From NCBI GenBank assembly GCA_003152315.1, contig PLZV01000042.1, positions 1 to 63,447 on the forward strand: a stretch of 63,447 bases of DNA, written 5' to 3'. The DNA comes from Verrucomicrobiota bacterium (GTDB lineage: Bacteria > Verrucomicrobiota > Verrucomicrobiia > Palsa-1439). The position numbers were made by a program, and so were the translations under genes. Below, in pieces: positions 1 to 8,430 of this stretch. The notes beneath the pieces were generated by a model. The model saw only the letters and a list, made by a program, of their open reading frames with translations. It made no database searches and was not told the origin of the DNA. Positions within the stretch are counted from its first letter, which is position 1. Every line of letters starts with the position of its first letter.

Positions 1-50
1 GCGAAGGTCATGAAGATGTTCGACAAAACCAGCAGAAGGACGGTGCTCAT
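1..50 (-). CDS. DUF486 / DMT-like small membrane protein, N-terminal fragment
   Basis: Only the first 16 codons lie in the window, read leftwards from an ATG at 50-48. They give a hydrophobic start, MSTVLLLVLSNIFMTFA, which matches the beginning of the DUF486 family (small four-helix membrane proteins, DMT-like, role unknown). The ATG overlaps the TGA of the upstream MFS gene in an ATGA arrangement, so the two genes are probably co-transcribed and translationally coupled. The rest of the gene is beyond the left edge, so the family call rests on this short stretch. Confidence 0.6.
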   Translation of the reverse strand, partial: MSTVLLLVLSNIFMTF

Positions 51-1300
51 AGGGATGGTGCTCCCTGGGTTGGATTCAGAAATTGTTTATCGCGTGTCTC
101 CGGCATGAAGAAGTAGAGTATCCCAAATGCGGTCGACGCAACCGCGGCAAGGAAGAGAAAGCCGGCGTTGGAACCGAAGTGGTGGACGATGGAACCGGCG
201 ATGACCTGGCTGAGTGAAGCGCCAATACCGACGGCCGTGCTGATGGCCCCGAGAGTGAGATTGAAGCGGCCCGAGCCTTGCGTGAGGTCGGCGATCACAA
301 GGACCGAGACAACGCCGAATATTCCCGCCGCCACACCGTCCAGAATCTGGATTGCGACCAGGGCGCCCGTGTTGACGGTGAGCGTGTAGAGAACGCCGCG
401 AACGGGCAGTACTCCGAACGCCACGAGCAGCAGCGGCTTCCTGCCCCACGACCCCGCTTTTCGCCCCGTCCAGGAAGCGAGCAACGTGATGACCAGCTGC
501 GTGGTCACCACGCACGCCGACATGAACATCATTGAGCTTCGTCCGCGACCCTTGGCCAGCATCTCGCCCAGTAGCGGCAGCATGGCGGCGTTCGCAAAAT
601 GGAACATGACAGCGCAGACGAGGAAGAGAACCAATGGGCGGTCCTGAAAGAGCACCCGGACGCTTTCCGCTTTGCCGCCTTTTTTGCCGACATCTGCACC
701 ACGGGCGATCTCGTAGTCAATCTCGGCGGGTTTGATCAGCAGCAGGACGAGAATCGTGGGGACCGCGAGAACCACGACGAAGAAGAAAATGCTCTGATTG
801 GAAACGAGGTAGCCGAGGAGGCCCATCGACACGGCGGCGACGACGTTGCCGGCTGAGTTGAATGTCTGATTGCGGCCCTGGCGTATGTCGAAGGCGGCAC
901 GTCCGACGATCCCGAGCGAAACGGCACAGATGGCCGGGCCAAAAATGCTCGAGGTGCCGCCAATCAAGATTTGGGCAGACATCACGGACCAAAAGGTTGG
1001 CACGAGCGCAATCAGCAACGCCCCGACCGCCAGCGCGACGATTCCAGCGGCAATCAACGCGCGTTTGGACCGCAGACGGTCGACGAGAGCGCCCGCCGGG
1101 GTCTGGGTCAGGATGCCGGCGATTCCACCGACCGTGAGCGCAAGCCCAACGCGCTCTTCGTTCCACTTGTAGCCAGCGAGGTAAATTGCGAGGAACGGTC
1201 CGACTCCCGTCTGGACGTCGGCGAGGAAAAAATTCAACCAATCCAAACCGCGCAGCGATTGCCGGGAAGGGGACGTTTTCGTCTCGAGAGAATCAATCAT
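47..1300 (-). CDS. MFS transporter
   Basis: A 417-residue polytopic membrane protein with about twelve hydrophobic segments. The loop between helices 2 and 3 carries an MFS motif A-like stretch (GALVDRLRSKR, residues 70-80), and an R-K-A-G-S-W-G-R-K-P loop follows in the second half. These are the hallmarks of the major facilitator superfamily; the substrate cannot be told from sequence. The ATG at 1300 is preferred over the in-frame TTG at 1303. Its stop overlaps the start of a DUF486-type gene. The first 49 codons and about 80 bp of upstream DNA recur at 2806-3029 with only synonymous differences in the coding part (see findings). Confidence 0.9.
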   Translation of the reverse strand: MIDSLETKTSPSRQSLRGLDWLNFFLADVQTGVGPFLAIYLAGYKWNEERVGLALTVGGIAGILTQTPAGALVDRLRSKRALIAAGIVALAVGALLIALVPTFWSVMSAQILIGGTSSIFGPAICAVSLGIVGRAAFDIRQGRNQTFNSAGNVVAAVSMGLLGYLVSNQSIFFFVVVLAVPTILVLLLIKPAEIDYEIARGADVGKKGGKAESVRVLFQDRPLVLFLVCAVMFHFANAAMLPLLGEMLAKGRGRSSMMFMSACVVTTQLVITLLASWTGRKAGSWGRKPLLLVAFGVLPVRGVLYTLTVNTGALVAIQILDGVAAGIFGVVSVLVIADLTQGSGRFNLTLGAISTAVGIGASLSQVIAGSIVHHFGSNAGFLFLAAVASTAFGILYFFMPETRDKQFLNPTQGAPSL

Positions 1301-1379
1301 CAAGCAGCGCTTTCACATACGGTCGCGGGACGTATAACACACGGGAAGTGGGTGCGCCACGGGAAAGGTGTTGGCGGGC
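1156..1379. repeat. Direct repeat, copy 1 (MFS 5' end and upstream DNA)
   Basis: This stretch covers codons 1-49 of the MFS gene plus its upstream region. It recurs in the same orientation at 2806-3029. By eye about 14 of 220 positions differ. The eight differences inside the coding part are all silent. The S1/P1 nuclease gene lies between the copies. Confidence 0.9.
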
Positions 1380-1563
1380 AAGAGTCAGGCGGTGGCCCGC
1401 TGAACCCCCTCACACCGTCGAAATATATCAATATTCATCCCTGACCCCTTCAGGGTTGCTCGCGTCGGCCAAAAGAAGAAAGCAGAGATGTGCCCCGGGT
1501 CGCCCGTCGTTCTCGTCTTGACCGAGGGACGCGGGGGGTTGATAACTGATCCAGGGTACGCAA

Positions 1564-2631
1564 ATGGCTAAAGCTCTGGTCGCTCTGTTTATTTTTGTCT
1601 GCTTGGTGCGGCCGGTCCTGGCCTGGGATGGGGAGGGGCACATGGTCGTGGCGCAAATCGCGTACAATCACCTCGACGCCGCCGTGAAAGCCAAATGCGA
1701 CGCGCTCATTGCGGTGCCGGTCTTTGATTCGAGTGCGATCAACAGCAATTTCGTGATGGCGGCTTGCTGGGCGGACGATATCAAAAGCAACACCTCGGCG
1801 TACGACGACTTGCACATCTACGATATCCCCATCAGCCTAGATGGCTACCCAACCAATGGCGTGGTGGATGATGCATCCAATGTCGTGGAGGCCATCACCC
1901 AGTGCATTACCAAGCTGCAAGATCCGGCACAGTCACTGAGCAACCAGGCCGTGGCCTTGCGTTTCCTGTTACATTTCTGCGGAGACATCACGCAGCCGAT
2001 GCATTGCGCGACCGGTGTTACCACGAACATGCCGACCGGTGATGAAGGCGGCTGGGATTTCCTCCTGAACGGGACCTGGCCCAGGCTCCATAATCTTTGG
2101 GATGACGGAGGCGGTTATTTGGACGATGGCGTCGTCCGGCCGCTGACCCCTGCCGGCCTGGCGATCATTACCAATAAGGCGAACGAGGTCGAAGGTCTTT
2201 ATCCGTACAGTTTGAGCATCGGCTCGATTCCCGATCCGCTGCCGTGGGCGGTGGAGAGTTGGGGATTCGCGAAGACTGTCGCGTACGTCGGCATCACCAA
2301 CGGCACTACTCCCACCGCCAGTTATCTCAATGCCGCCGTGGCCACGTCTCAACAACGCCTGGCAATCGGAGGCCAACGGCTTGCGAAATTGCTCAATACG
2401 ATCTACGTGACGAACGCCCCCAATATCACCGCGGCGTTTCGCACCAACGGTAATTTCGCCCTACAGTGGGACACTGTCCCGCAACGGAGCTATCGCGTGC
2501 AATGGAAGCACCAGTTGACGGATACGAACTGGACGGACCTGACGGATATTACCGCGAACACCAACACGGTTTTGTTGGCGGACCCGATCACACAAACGCA
2601 GCGGTTTTACCGGCTGATTGTTGTGAATTAA
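1564..2631 (+). CDS. Secreted S1/P1-type nuclease with C-terminal beta domain
   Basis: Zn-dependent nuclease of the S1/P1 family, which cleaves single-stranded DNA/RNA and 3'-nucleotides outside the cell. Residues 1-20 are a signal peptide, and cleavage would leave Trp21 as the new N terminus, the usual zinc ligand. Other ligands of the trinuclear zinc site are visible with family spacing: H26, D72, H84, H137, D141, H147, H176 and D180. Residues about 270-355 form an added beta domain ending in R-F-Y-R-L, a tail shared by other secreted proteins here. The gene lies on the opposite strand between two copies of the MFS 5' region. Confidence 0.88.
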   Translation: MAKALVALFIFVCLVRPVLAWDGEGHMVVAQIAYNHLDAAVKAKCDALIAVPVFDSSAINSNFVMAACWADDIKSNTSAYDDLHIYDIPISLDGYPTNGVVDDASNVVEAITQCITKLQDPAQSLSNQAVALRFLLHFCGDITQPMHCATGVTTNMPTGDEGGWDFLLNGTWPRLHNLWDDGGGYLDDGVVRPLTPAGLAIITNKANEVEGLYPYSLSIGSIPDPLPWAVESWGFAKTVAYVGITNGTTPTASYLNAAVATSQQRLAIGGQRLAKLLNTIYVTNAPNITAAFRTNGNFALQWDTVPQRSYRVQWKHQLTDTNWTDLTDITANTNTVLLADPITQTQRFYRLIVVN

Positions 2632-2805
2632 GGTGCCGGCGGATTTCAGGTCTTGCGTTCAGAAGCCCGCGTGGAAAGAGGTCGCCGAGTCCGCGCGACT
2701 TTCGCTACTCCAAAGGATTGCGATTGGGGGGGGGATGAAAAAATTGAATGGGGAGTGGGATAACAACTAATTGTCTGATGTTGAGACCTGACTCCAATGC
2801 TGCCG

Positions 2806-3029
2806 CTTCGTTCCACTTGTAGCCAGCGAGGTAGATCGCGAGGAACGGTCCGACTCCCGTCTGGACGTCGGCAAGGAAAAAATTCAACCAATCCAGACCG
2901 CGCAGCGACTGCCGCGATGGGGACGTTTTGGTCTCGAGAGAATCAATCATCAAGCAGCGCTTTCACATACGGTCGCGGGACGTATAACACACGGGAAGTG
3001 GGTGCGCTATGGGAAAGCTGTTAGCGCGT
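2806..3029 (-). pseudogene. Truncated duplicate of the MFS gene 5' end (direct repeat, copy 2)
   Basis: On the minus strand this reads the same first 49 residues as the intact MFS protein (through K-W-N-E), then loses homology and soon stops. Upstream DNA to about 3029 also matches copy 1. Because all coding differences are synonymous, this copy appears to come from a once functional, diverged allele or paralogue and not from a recent internal duplication. The remaining DNA in 2632-2805 and 3030-3086 holds a G-run at about 2727 and a small palindrome at 3059-3075; no gene was seen there. Confidence 0.85.
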
Positions 3030-3058
3030 ACAATTGGGGGGGCGCAATTATCTATCAA

Positions 3059-3075
3059 GAGTCAAGAGTTGACTC
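3059..3075. other. Short palindrome downstream of the ATPase gene
   Basis: GAGTCAA and TTGACTC form a 7-bp stem with a 3-nt loop, about 12 bp past the stop of the minus-strand ATPase gene. It lacks a clear T-run, so a terminator role is only possible. A related GTCAAGAGTCAAG...TTGACCCC motif occurs near 46235. Confidence 0.4.
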
Positions 3076-3086
3076 CCTAAACCGGT

Positions 3087-5219
3087 TTACGCGTTAGGTA
3101 CCTTGGTGCCGGGGGATGCACCAAGGGACAGGTAGACCCGTACGTATCGGTCCAAGAGGCGTCCCAGAACTTCGTCGGGAGCGTTGTGCTTCACTGGGTC
3201 GTTAAGTCTGTGAAGTTGGGAAGTCAGCCAATCAGCGGTCAGCTTGACTATTAGCTTATGGTGGCTGTAATAAATCTCACGAACCCAATCTAATTCCCTG
3301 CCTTTTTGCAGATCAGCTTGCGGCGATCTTGTGATTATGAAACCACAGTTTCCGTATTCTAGGGCAAGGTACGAATTCATCTGGCGGAATTCGGTGGGGC
3401 CCAAGTCGGTAGCGTAATTCTTCACTTCGAAGATGACCTGACTGGTAGAATACTGCTGCAGGATTCTTTTCCATGTGTCGGTTTCCCCAAGATTGGTTCC
3501 GACAATATCACGTCTCTGCGTAGCGTCTTTATTAGGTTTGAGTTGCAAGTTTCGCAGTGCACCGGCAAAAACAATCGTGAGAGCTGAATAGCACCATTCT
3601 TCGAATTTGTGCGCCCCACTATCTCCATCTGGTATTTCCTTGAGGGATTCGACTAGATTCGAGATGTTCTGGCGTCGAATTTCGGGAGTTTCAGAGGTGA
3701 CTTCGATATCGTATTCATCATTGATCTCTGCGGCTTCTTCGGGCTGAAGGATACTGCGGGTTAGATTTAATGCCATCCAGTAGCAAGGATGGATTAAGAG
3801 CTTAGTGTCCTTCGTGAACTCCAGATTGGGGGAATTGCCGTCATGACAGAATATAAAGCTAGCTCCAGACGGTCTTTGTAGACCCAAAAAACCAACACTG
3901 TAGAGGCCTCTGATTGCTTGTTCTGGGGACTTGAATATGGCCAAATCCTGCTGCTGTAAAGGAGCATGCTTGTCTGCCGAGAGGACGGCTTGGATGAGAG
4001 CACAAGCCTCTGTGTAATTTCGTTCGGGTGAGGCATTAGAGAAACAATTTACAAGTGGCTCTAAACCGGGAAATACGTATTTGTACTCCTTAAATAGATC
4101 ATCGAGGCGTGTCTGCGAGATCTCTTTGGCCGTTTGTTCAATGTCCTCATCCACAATGGCAGTTCGGCCTTGTGAGAGCGCCCGATAGAAGGCGTTATTA
4201 AGAAGTGATATCAAATCTCTGGGTCGGTACAATGTAAGTTGGAGACAGCGGCGAAAACCGTCTTTGCCCTGAAGGTTGCGTGCTGTGCACTTGTTCCATA
4301 CCTTCAGGTCTTCCTCGTCTGTGAATTTGAAGGCGACGCGGAGCCGGCTGCATATCATGCTGAACAGGTTGAATTCGTCCCAATGCAGCCTGAGCACTCG
4401 GCCTTCTATAGTGCGTGAGTAGTCTGGGTCGAGACGTGCCACAGCACGAAAAATGTTGTCTCGCAAAAAAACGAGAGTTTTGATATTTGGAAGACGCGCC
4501 TGAACGTCAATGGCCGCATGTATAATGCCACAGACAAGACCAATTCCGACTTGGTCGGGCTCGTATCCTTCATCTAGATCATCTATCAAAATGAAGAAAG
4601 GCTGCTGTGCGTCGGCAAGAGAGTGCTTCAGGGCAACTTCCAAGTCGGCAAGCTCAAGCTTGGTTGCGAGATCGGCAATCTGACCATCGAGATTCTCTGT
4701 AGAGCGTGGAATAGTTCTGAGGCGGGACCGTAGTCTGTCAGAAGCCGTATTCCCCGATGTCTTCCAAGCCCTCAGAGTCTCAATGAGAGGGCTCGAATGT
4801 GGGAGATTGGCGTACGTGTAGCCTTGGAAAATGTGAGTGGCTATTTCCATAGAGAGTGCGTAGCGCCAGGCAAGCCGGTAGTAAGCTCGGATGAGATTAA
4901 AGCGGGCGCCCAATGGATCAACGTATGGACGTAGACCGAGGATATCGATTTCCTCAGGGGCAAGTTTTAGAAGTATCAACTTGTCATCGGCAGTCCAAAA
5001 CTTGCCCAGACGATAAAAAAGAGCGCTTTTCCCGGTGCCTCTTCTTCCGACGGTGGTTGTATGATCGAGACCTACGGTCAAAGACTTGTATTCTGGTGTT
5101 TCAAAAAAGGCGACGTCCAACATTTTGGAGTCTCTCTCCGCGAGGAGATCGCCCAGGAGGGTCCTAGAAAGTAATGCGCTCGCTACCACGGTTTCTGAAT
5201 AACAGATTGTGGGTTCCAA
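3087..5219 (-). CDS. P-loop ATPase (Sll1717-like) with C-terminal PD-(D/E)XK nuclease-like domain
   Basis: A 710-residue protein. Walker A is GRRGTGKS (residues 58-65) and Walker B is FFILIDDLDE (208-217). A sensor-like FLRDN lies near 251 and an R-P-R-D-L-I-S-L-L-N motif near 332-341, the latter typical of the 'P-loop ATPase, Sll1717' group. The C-terminal part reads like a PD-(D/E)XK nuclease fold: K-F-E-E at 538-541, D571 (RRDIVG), then E598-V-K600 (FEVKNY). The gene stands alone, facing away from its neighbours and visibly richer in A+T than the surrounding genes, which suggests transfer. An NTPase-nuclease fusion of this kind could be a defence gene. That role is inferred; an uncharacterised ATPase is the safe call. 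Confidence 0.75.
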   Translation of the reverse strand: MEPTICYSETVVASALLSRTLLGDLLAERDSKMLDVAFFETPEYKSLTVGLDHTTTVGRRGTGKSALFYRLGKFWTADDKLILLKLAPEEIDILGLRPYVDPLGARFNLIRAYYRLAWRYALSMEIATHIFQGYTYANLPHSSPLIETLRAWKTSGNTASDRLRSRLRTIPRSTENLDGQIADLATKLELADLEVALKHSLADAQQPFFILIDDLDEGYEPDQVGIGLVCGIIHAAIDVQARLPNIKTLVFLRDNIFRAVARLDPDYSRTIEGRVLRLHWDEFNLFSMICSRLRVAFKFTDEEDLKVWNKCTARNLQGKDGFRRCLQLTLYRPRDLISLLNNAFYRALSQGRTAIVDEDIEQTAKEISQTRLDDLFKEYKYVFPGLEPLVNCFSNASPERNYTEACALIQAVLSADKHAPLQQQDLAIFKSPEQAIRGLYSVGFLGLQRPSGASFIFCHDGNSPNLEFTKDTKLLIHPCYWMALNLTRSILQPEEAAEINDEYDIEVTSETPEIRRQNISNLVESLKEIPDGDSGAHKFEEWCYSALTIVFAGALRNLQLKPNKDATQRRDIVGTNLGETDTWKRILQQYSTSQVIFEVKNYATDLGPTEFRQMNSYLALEYGNCGFIITRSPQADLQKGRELDWVREIYYSHHKLIVKLTADWLTSQLHRLNDPVKHNAPDEVLGRLLDRYVRVYLSLGASPGTKVPNA

Positions 5220-5345
5220 CTCAATGACAATGGTTGCTCTTCTCCAGTGTCAGCGCTTTGCCATTTATAGAAACCCGAAATCGTCAGATGTAAGTGAGGT
5301 TGCTAACTTCCGCCGCTGCTGCATTCCAATGACCCCATCCACCCG

Positions 5346-5567
5346 CTACCGCGTTGGCTGGGCGGTGGGGGGCTGGCCGCTGGAGCCTTTGGCGTGGGCT
5401 GGTTTGCCGGGCATGAAGTGGTTGCAGCCGCTATTGCCGGAGACCCGGAGTTTATACGGGAACAGTTTGTCATCGATACACAATCCCATCGTGGTGTTGG
5501 TTATAGATGCTTTCGGTTCGATCTGCCACCATTTGCAATCCTTGCACAATCCCCATTCGTTGCTCAT
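5346..5567 (-). CDS. Small four-cysteine protein
   Basis: A 73-residue protein with C8, C11, C30 and C48 in the pattern C-x2-C-x18-C-x17-C, and conserved-looking K-W-W and N-H-F-M-P-G segments. The cysteines could bind a metal. The start has a good ribosome binding site (GGAGA seven bases before the ATG). The tail after residue 60 is low complexity, rich in Pro, Ser, Gln and Thr. I recognise the general type from Verrucomicrobiota but know no function for it. Confidence 0.65.
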   Translation of the reverse strand: MSNEWGLCKDCKWWQIEPKASITNTTMGLCIDDKLFPYKLRVSGNSGCNHFMPGKPAHAKGSSGQPPTAQPTR

Positions 5568-5639
5568 GACGTTTCTCCGGTTTATTGGTTAATATTTTGA
5601 CCACTCTCCGCCGCGTGAGGGTTGCGCCGCCAGCAAACC

Positions 5640-5680
5640 CTCGGCGCGTCTCGTCAGACTCGGCTTGCGGCCTACAACGG
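5640..5680 (+). repeat. Dispersed repeat containing the core GTCTCGTCAGACTCGGCT
   Basis: One of about five intergenic copies of a module with the core GTC(T)CGTCnGACTCGGCT; the others are near 13446-13495, 50520-50605, 57006-57095 and 58085-58165. It sits between the four-Cys gene and the DUF202 gene. Confidence 0.6.
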
Positions 5681-5687
5681 CTGGCCA

Positions 5688-6086
5688 TTAGAAGTGTTTC
5701 TCCGCTACCAGCAAGTAAACAATCATCATCAGCGCGAGGAGCGCGACGCCGGCGGTCACCGCCACGATCAAACCACGATTGGCGCGCACTTCACCGCGTT
5801 CAATCGCCAGATTCACGAGGTGGTAGTGCCAGGCTGCGAGGATCGCGAGCGCGCCGCCCAGAGCCATCATGGCGATGCCCATCGGCAGGGACAGGCCCGT
5901 GCTGTGGACGGGCACCCCCGGGGCAAGGCTTGCGGAAAGTTCACGCAGCCAGACGCCGAACTTGGCGACGACAAAACCGAGACTGATGACCGCGATACTC
6001 GTCCTGATCCATGCCAGAAACGTGCGCTCGTTGGCGAGAAATTCCGACGCCCTTTTTTCGTCCGGTATTTTGGCTTTTACATGCAA
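5688..6086 (-). CDS. DUF202 (YidH-type) membrane protein
   Basis: A 132-residue protein with the family signature E-F-L-A-N-E-R-T-F-L-A-W-I-R-T-S near the N terminus, followed by three hydrophobic segments. DUF202 proteins are small inner-membrane proteins of unknown function. The best frame begins with TTG at 6086, with AAGG about eight bases upstream; an ATG four bases inside is out of frame. It shares the strand with the small proteins on both sides. Confidence 0.85.
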   Translation of the reverse strand: MHVKAKIPDEKRASEFLANERTFLAWIRTSIAVISLGFVVAKFGVWLRELSASLAPGVPVHSTGLSLPMGIAMMALGGALAILAAWHYHLVNLAIERGEVRANRGLIVAVTAGVALLALMMIVYLLVAEKHF

Positions 6087-6150
6087 TTTTGTGCCTTAGC
6101 CCGGCGACCGCGTAACGAACTGGGCCTGATTCTCCTGGATGCGGCGGTTG

Positions 6151-6465
6151 TTACTGAGGCGGGACGTGGGGCACTTGCGCGTCTGGATTTGGCTGGTTGG
6201 TCAGTGTTGGTTGGTTATACCCGTGATTGACGGCATTGGTTCCAATCGTGTCATGCAAGTCCTTGATGCCGCCCTGATACGCCGGCGGGAGAGTCGCGTT
6301 GGTGCTTGTTCGCGATGTTTGGTTGGTATTCCCCAAGGGGGTCGGCTGACCTGTGCTCGGAAGAACCACCGGGTGATTCGGTTCGTCCTGCGGCATGACT
6401 GCCAACCCGATGGCACACGTGCTTATGATTGCGCTGATTAAGAACCAAGGATACATGTGCTTCAT
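6151..6465 (-). CDS. Small exported protein, Pro/Thr/Asn rich
   Basis: A 104-residue protein with an N-terminal hydrophobic segment (residues about 5-22) acting as a signal peptide or anchor, followed by a low-complexity hydrophilic region rich in Pro, Thr, Asn and Gln. The ATG at 6465 is chosen because GGAGAGA lies just upstream; an upstream in-frame start at 6513 lacks one. No family is recognised. Its neighbours are other small envelope proteins. Confidence 0.55.
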   Translation of the reverse strand: MKHMYPWFLISAIISTCAIGLAVMPQDEPNHPVVLPSTGQPTPLGNTNQTSRTSTNATLPPAYQGGIKDLHDTIGTNAVNHGYNQPTLTNQPNPDAQVPHVPPQ

Positions 6466-6594
6466 ATTATCTCTCCATTTGTTACTTTCACGCGGACACG
6501 ATCCGCGTTCCACAGACCCAAGCCGGGCATTTCACGAATGCTCCAGTCTGGCCTGGGTCTGGTATCCACTGACATGTTTCGCCGCGTTTGTCTT

Positions 6595-6747
6595 TCAAAG
6601 CCGACCCATCAGAACCAACACGACCAGAATCACGACCACCACTCCAAGCCCGCTGCTCGGGTAGTAACCCCAGTTTCTGCTGTGGGGCCAGGTGGGCAAT
6701 GCGCCCACGAGAAGAAGAATGAGCAATATTAATAGGACTAATCCCAT
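6595..6747 (-). CDS. DUF3309 small membrane protein
   Basis: A 50-residue protein: a first hydrophobic segment (GLVLLILLILLLVGALPTWP), a short polar middle with H-S-R-N-W-G-Y-Y-P, then a second hydrophobic segment ending L-M-G-R-L. This is the DUF3309 pattern, two-helix proteins of unknown function that are often stress-associated. AAAGGAAC precedes the ATG at 6747 by about six bases. It lies upstream of the small exported protein on the same strand. Confidence 0.85.
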   Translation of the reverse strand: MGLVLLILLILLLVGALPTWPHSRNWGYYPSSGLGVVVVILVVLVLMGRL

Positions 6748-6944
6748 ACTGTTGTTCCTTTCTTTGTTGCTAACAGTAAGCTACGCGAAAAGCTGAGCAG
6801 CTTGCTATGGGGTCAATACCCCATGGGGGAGGGACAACGCCGAAACGTTCAACATCCAACTTTCAACGCACAACGTTCAGCGCAAGGTCGGAGAATTGGG
6901 AAATTGCGCGAAGAAGCTGGTGGACAAGAACGGTTCACTTTCTT

Positions 6945-7210
6945 CTGGACATCGCATTCCGATAATTGTATGATGTGAGGGATGTGCGATTTGACACAGA
7001 GAGAACGGGCGATACGCCCGCGCCACTACAGGGGGGAATCCGCCGTCGCACCTCGTGCTACGGCGGAAAAAGAGGACTTGAAAACATGCGTTTCTGCGAA
7101 ACGAACCGGATTCATGATGATGGATTTTTTGATTTAACTGCCTATGCATACGGTATTTACAGAGAACGTTTTAAAAAACTGAATCCGGTTCGTTTGGCAA
7201 AGCCGAATCC
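6945..7210 (+). repeat. Three-arm GAACC element, unit E1, with leading box
   Basis: A box at 6945-6984 (ATTCCGATA, then TATGAT) is shared with copies near 13962-13998 and 50053-50091. Arm 1 (98-113 past 7000) reads GAAACGAACCGGATTC, and its complement starts at 7181 after a 67-nt spacer. An imperfect hairpin follows to 7210. The region 6748-7406 otherwise holds no gene, except a hairpin at 7006-7027 and sequence leading into nrdR. Confidence 0.75.
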
Positions 7211-7406
7211 ATTTGGGAAGGTGAATGGGTCGAATGGGACCGATGAAAGCACGATGGAAGAATCTGCGGTTCATAGAACCGCAGCTACAACTGGCAGGAG
7301 AGGGACGGTGAGGGCTGCGGAAAATCTATTGACGGGGTGTTCCCTCTTGACCGGTCGTGGGGTGCGTGGTAGTAAGGGGTTTGCAGTTAGGGGGTTCAAG
7401 AGAATT

Positions 7407-7859
7407 ATGCGGTGTCCCAAGTGCACGGGGGTGGACGATAAAGTCATTGATTCGCGCAGCAGCCGCGATGGGTTGTTGATTCGGCGGCGGCGGGAGTGCT
7501 TGAAGTGCGGGGCGCGGTTCACAACTTACGAGGAGATTTTCCGCGAGAAATTGCGCGTGAAGAAGCGTGACGGCCAGTACGAGGAATTTGATCGCCGCAA
7601 GCTGTTGGCGGGGATGGAGAAGGCCTGCGAGAAGCGGCCGGTGAGCACGGAGGAGATCGAGTCGCTGGCGGAGCGGGTGATTACCGAGTTGGAAAACGAA
7701 TTTGGTCGCGAAGTCCCCTCGAAGCAGATTGGCGAACGCATCATGCAACACTTGCGGAAGCTGGACGAGGTGGCGTATGTGCGGTTCGCCTCGGTGTACC
7801 GGCAATTCCGCGACGCGGAGCAGTTTATTGACGAGATCAAGCAACTGGGTAAATCATGA
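7407..7859 (+). CDS. nrdR: Transcriptional repressor NrdR
   Basis: NrdR represses ribonucleotide reductase genes, sensing ATP/dATP. The 150-residue length is standard. A zinc ribbon uses C3, C6, C31 and C34 (RCPKC...CLKC), followed by an ATP-cone domain (about residues 49-139) with the expected K-K-R-D-G-x-x-E-x-F-D start. The ATG at 7407 is chosen because homology begins there; an open frame continues upstream through repeat DNA. The stop overlaps the start of the next gene (ATGA), which encodes a second ATP-cone-like protein. Confidence 0.95.
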   Translation: MRCPKCTGVDDKVIDSRSSRDGLLIRRRRECLKCGARFTTYEEIFREKLRVKKRDGQYEEFDRRKLLAGMEKACEKRPVSTEEIESLAERVITELENEFGREVPSKQIGERIMQHLRKLDEVAYVRFASVYRQFRDAEQFIDEIKQLGKS

Positions 7860-8425
7860 TTCAACTGATTGAGGACATGGTCTGGGTCAAGTTTGAGGAC
7901 GGCCGCATGGCGCCGTTCGACGAACAGCGGCTGGCGCTGTCGATCCAGAACGTTGCGGAGCGCGCGGGGCACTCCGACTGGTGGCTGGCGGAGTCCGTCG
8001 CGGCGGCGGTGCACGCGTACGCGATCAAATGCCGCTCGGATGGAGTAATACCCACCCGCGAGATTGTGGAGATTGTGGTCGCGGTTTTGGCGACGCTGGG
8101 TTTCCAGAAGATTTCCCAGGCGTACGCCGGGCACGAGCACTGTGCGGCGATTCATCTCAACGATCTGGCGGCGCGAGTGGGCGCGGCGTTTGAACTCGAA
8201 TTCTTCCGTCAACTGGACCACGAGCTGGCGGCGGCGTCGGACCATCGGCTTTCGTTGATCGAGGTGGACGGCTTGCGGGCGTGCGTGATGCAGTTGCGCG
8301 GCGCGCGACGCTGGACGGCCGGTTGCCGTCGGTTGGCCGAGGAAATCGTCGGATATGTTCGCGAACGCGTGGTGCGGGTGCGTCCGGCACAGGCCGCGTC
8401 CCTGAAGCTCGCCGTGGTGGAGTAA
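7856..8425 (+). CDS. Free-standing ATP-cone-like protein coupled to nrdR
   Basis: A 189-residue protein. Residues about 9-100 resemble an ATP-cone: VKFEDGRMAPFDEQRL, then a helical stretch, then I-P-T-R-E-I-V-E-I-V-V and Y-A-G-H, in the same order as in NrdR next door. There is no zinc ribbon and no reductase catalytic domain. The C-terminal 90 residues are not recognised. The ATGA overlap with nrdR implies translational coupling. A nucleotide-sensing role together with NrdR is plausible but inferred. Confidence 0.75.
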   Translation: MIQLIEDMVWVKFEDGRMAPFDEQRLALSIQNVAERAGHSDWWLAESVAAAVHAYAIKCRSDGVIPTREIVEIVVAVLATLGFQKISQAYAGHEHCAAIHLNDLAARVGAAFELEFFRQLDHELAAASDHRLSLIEVDGLRACVMQLRGARRWTAGCRRLAEEIVGYVRERVVRVRPAQAASLKLAVVE

Positions 8426-8430
8426 CGGCC

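Noticed and set aside
1156-3029. Insertion sequence or transposon carrying the nuclease gene
   Set aside because: No transposase and no terminal inverted repeats; the flanking direct repeats are part of the MFS gene and too long and diverged for a target duplication.
6966-7406. N-terminal extension of NrdR
   Set aside because: The extension runs through the repeat element and has no counterpart in NrdR proteins, which begin M-R-C-P-x-C.
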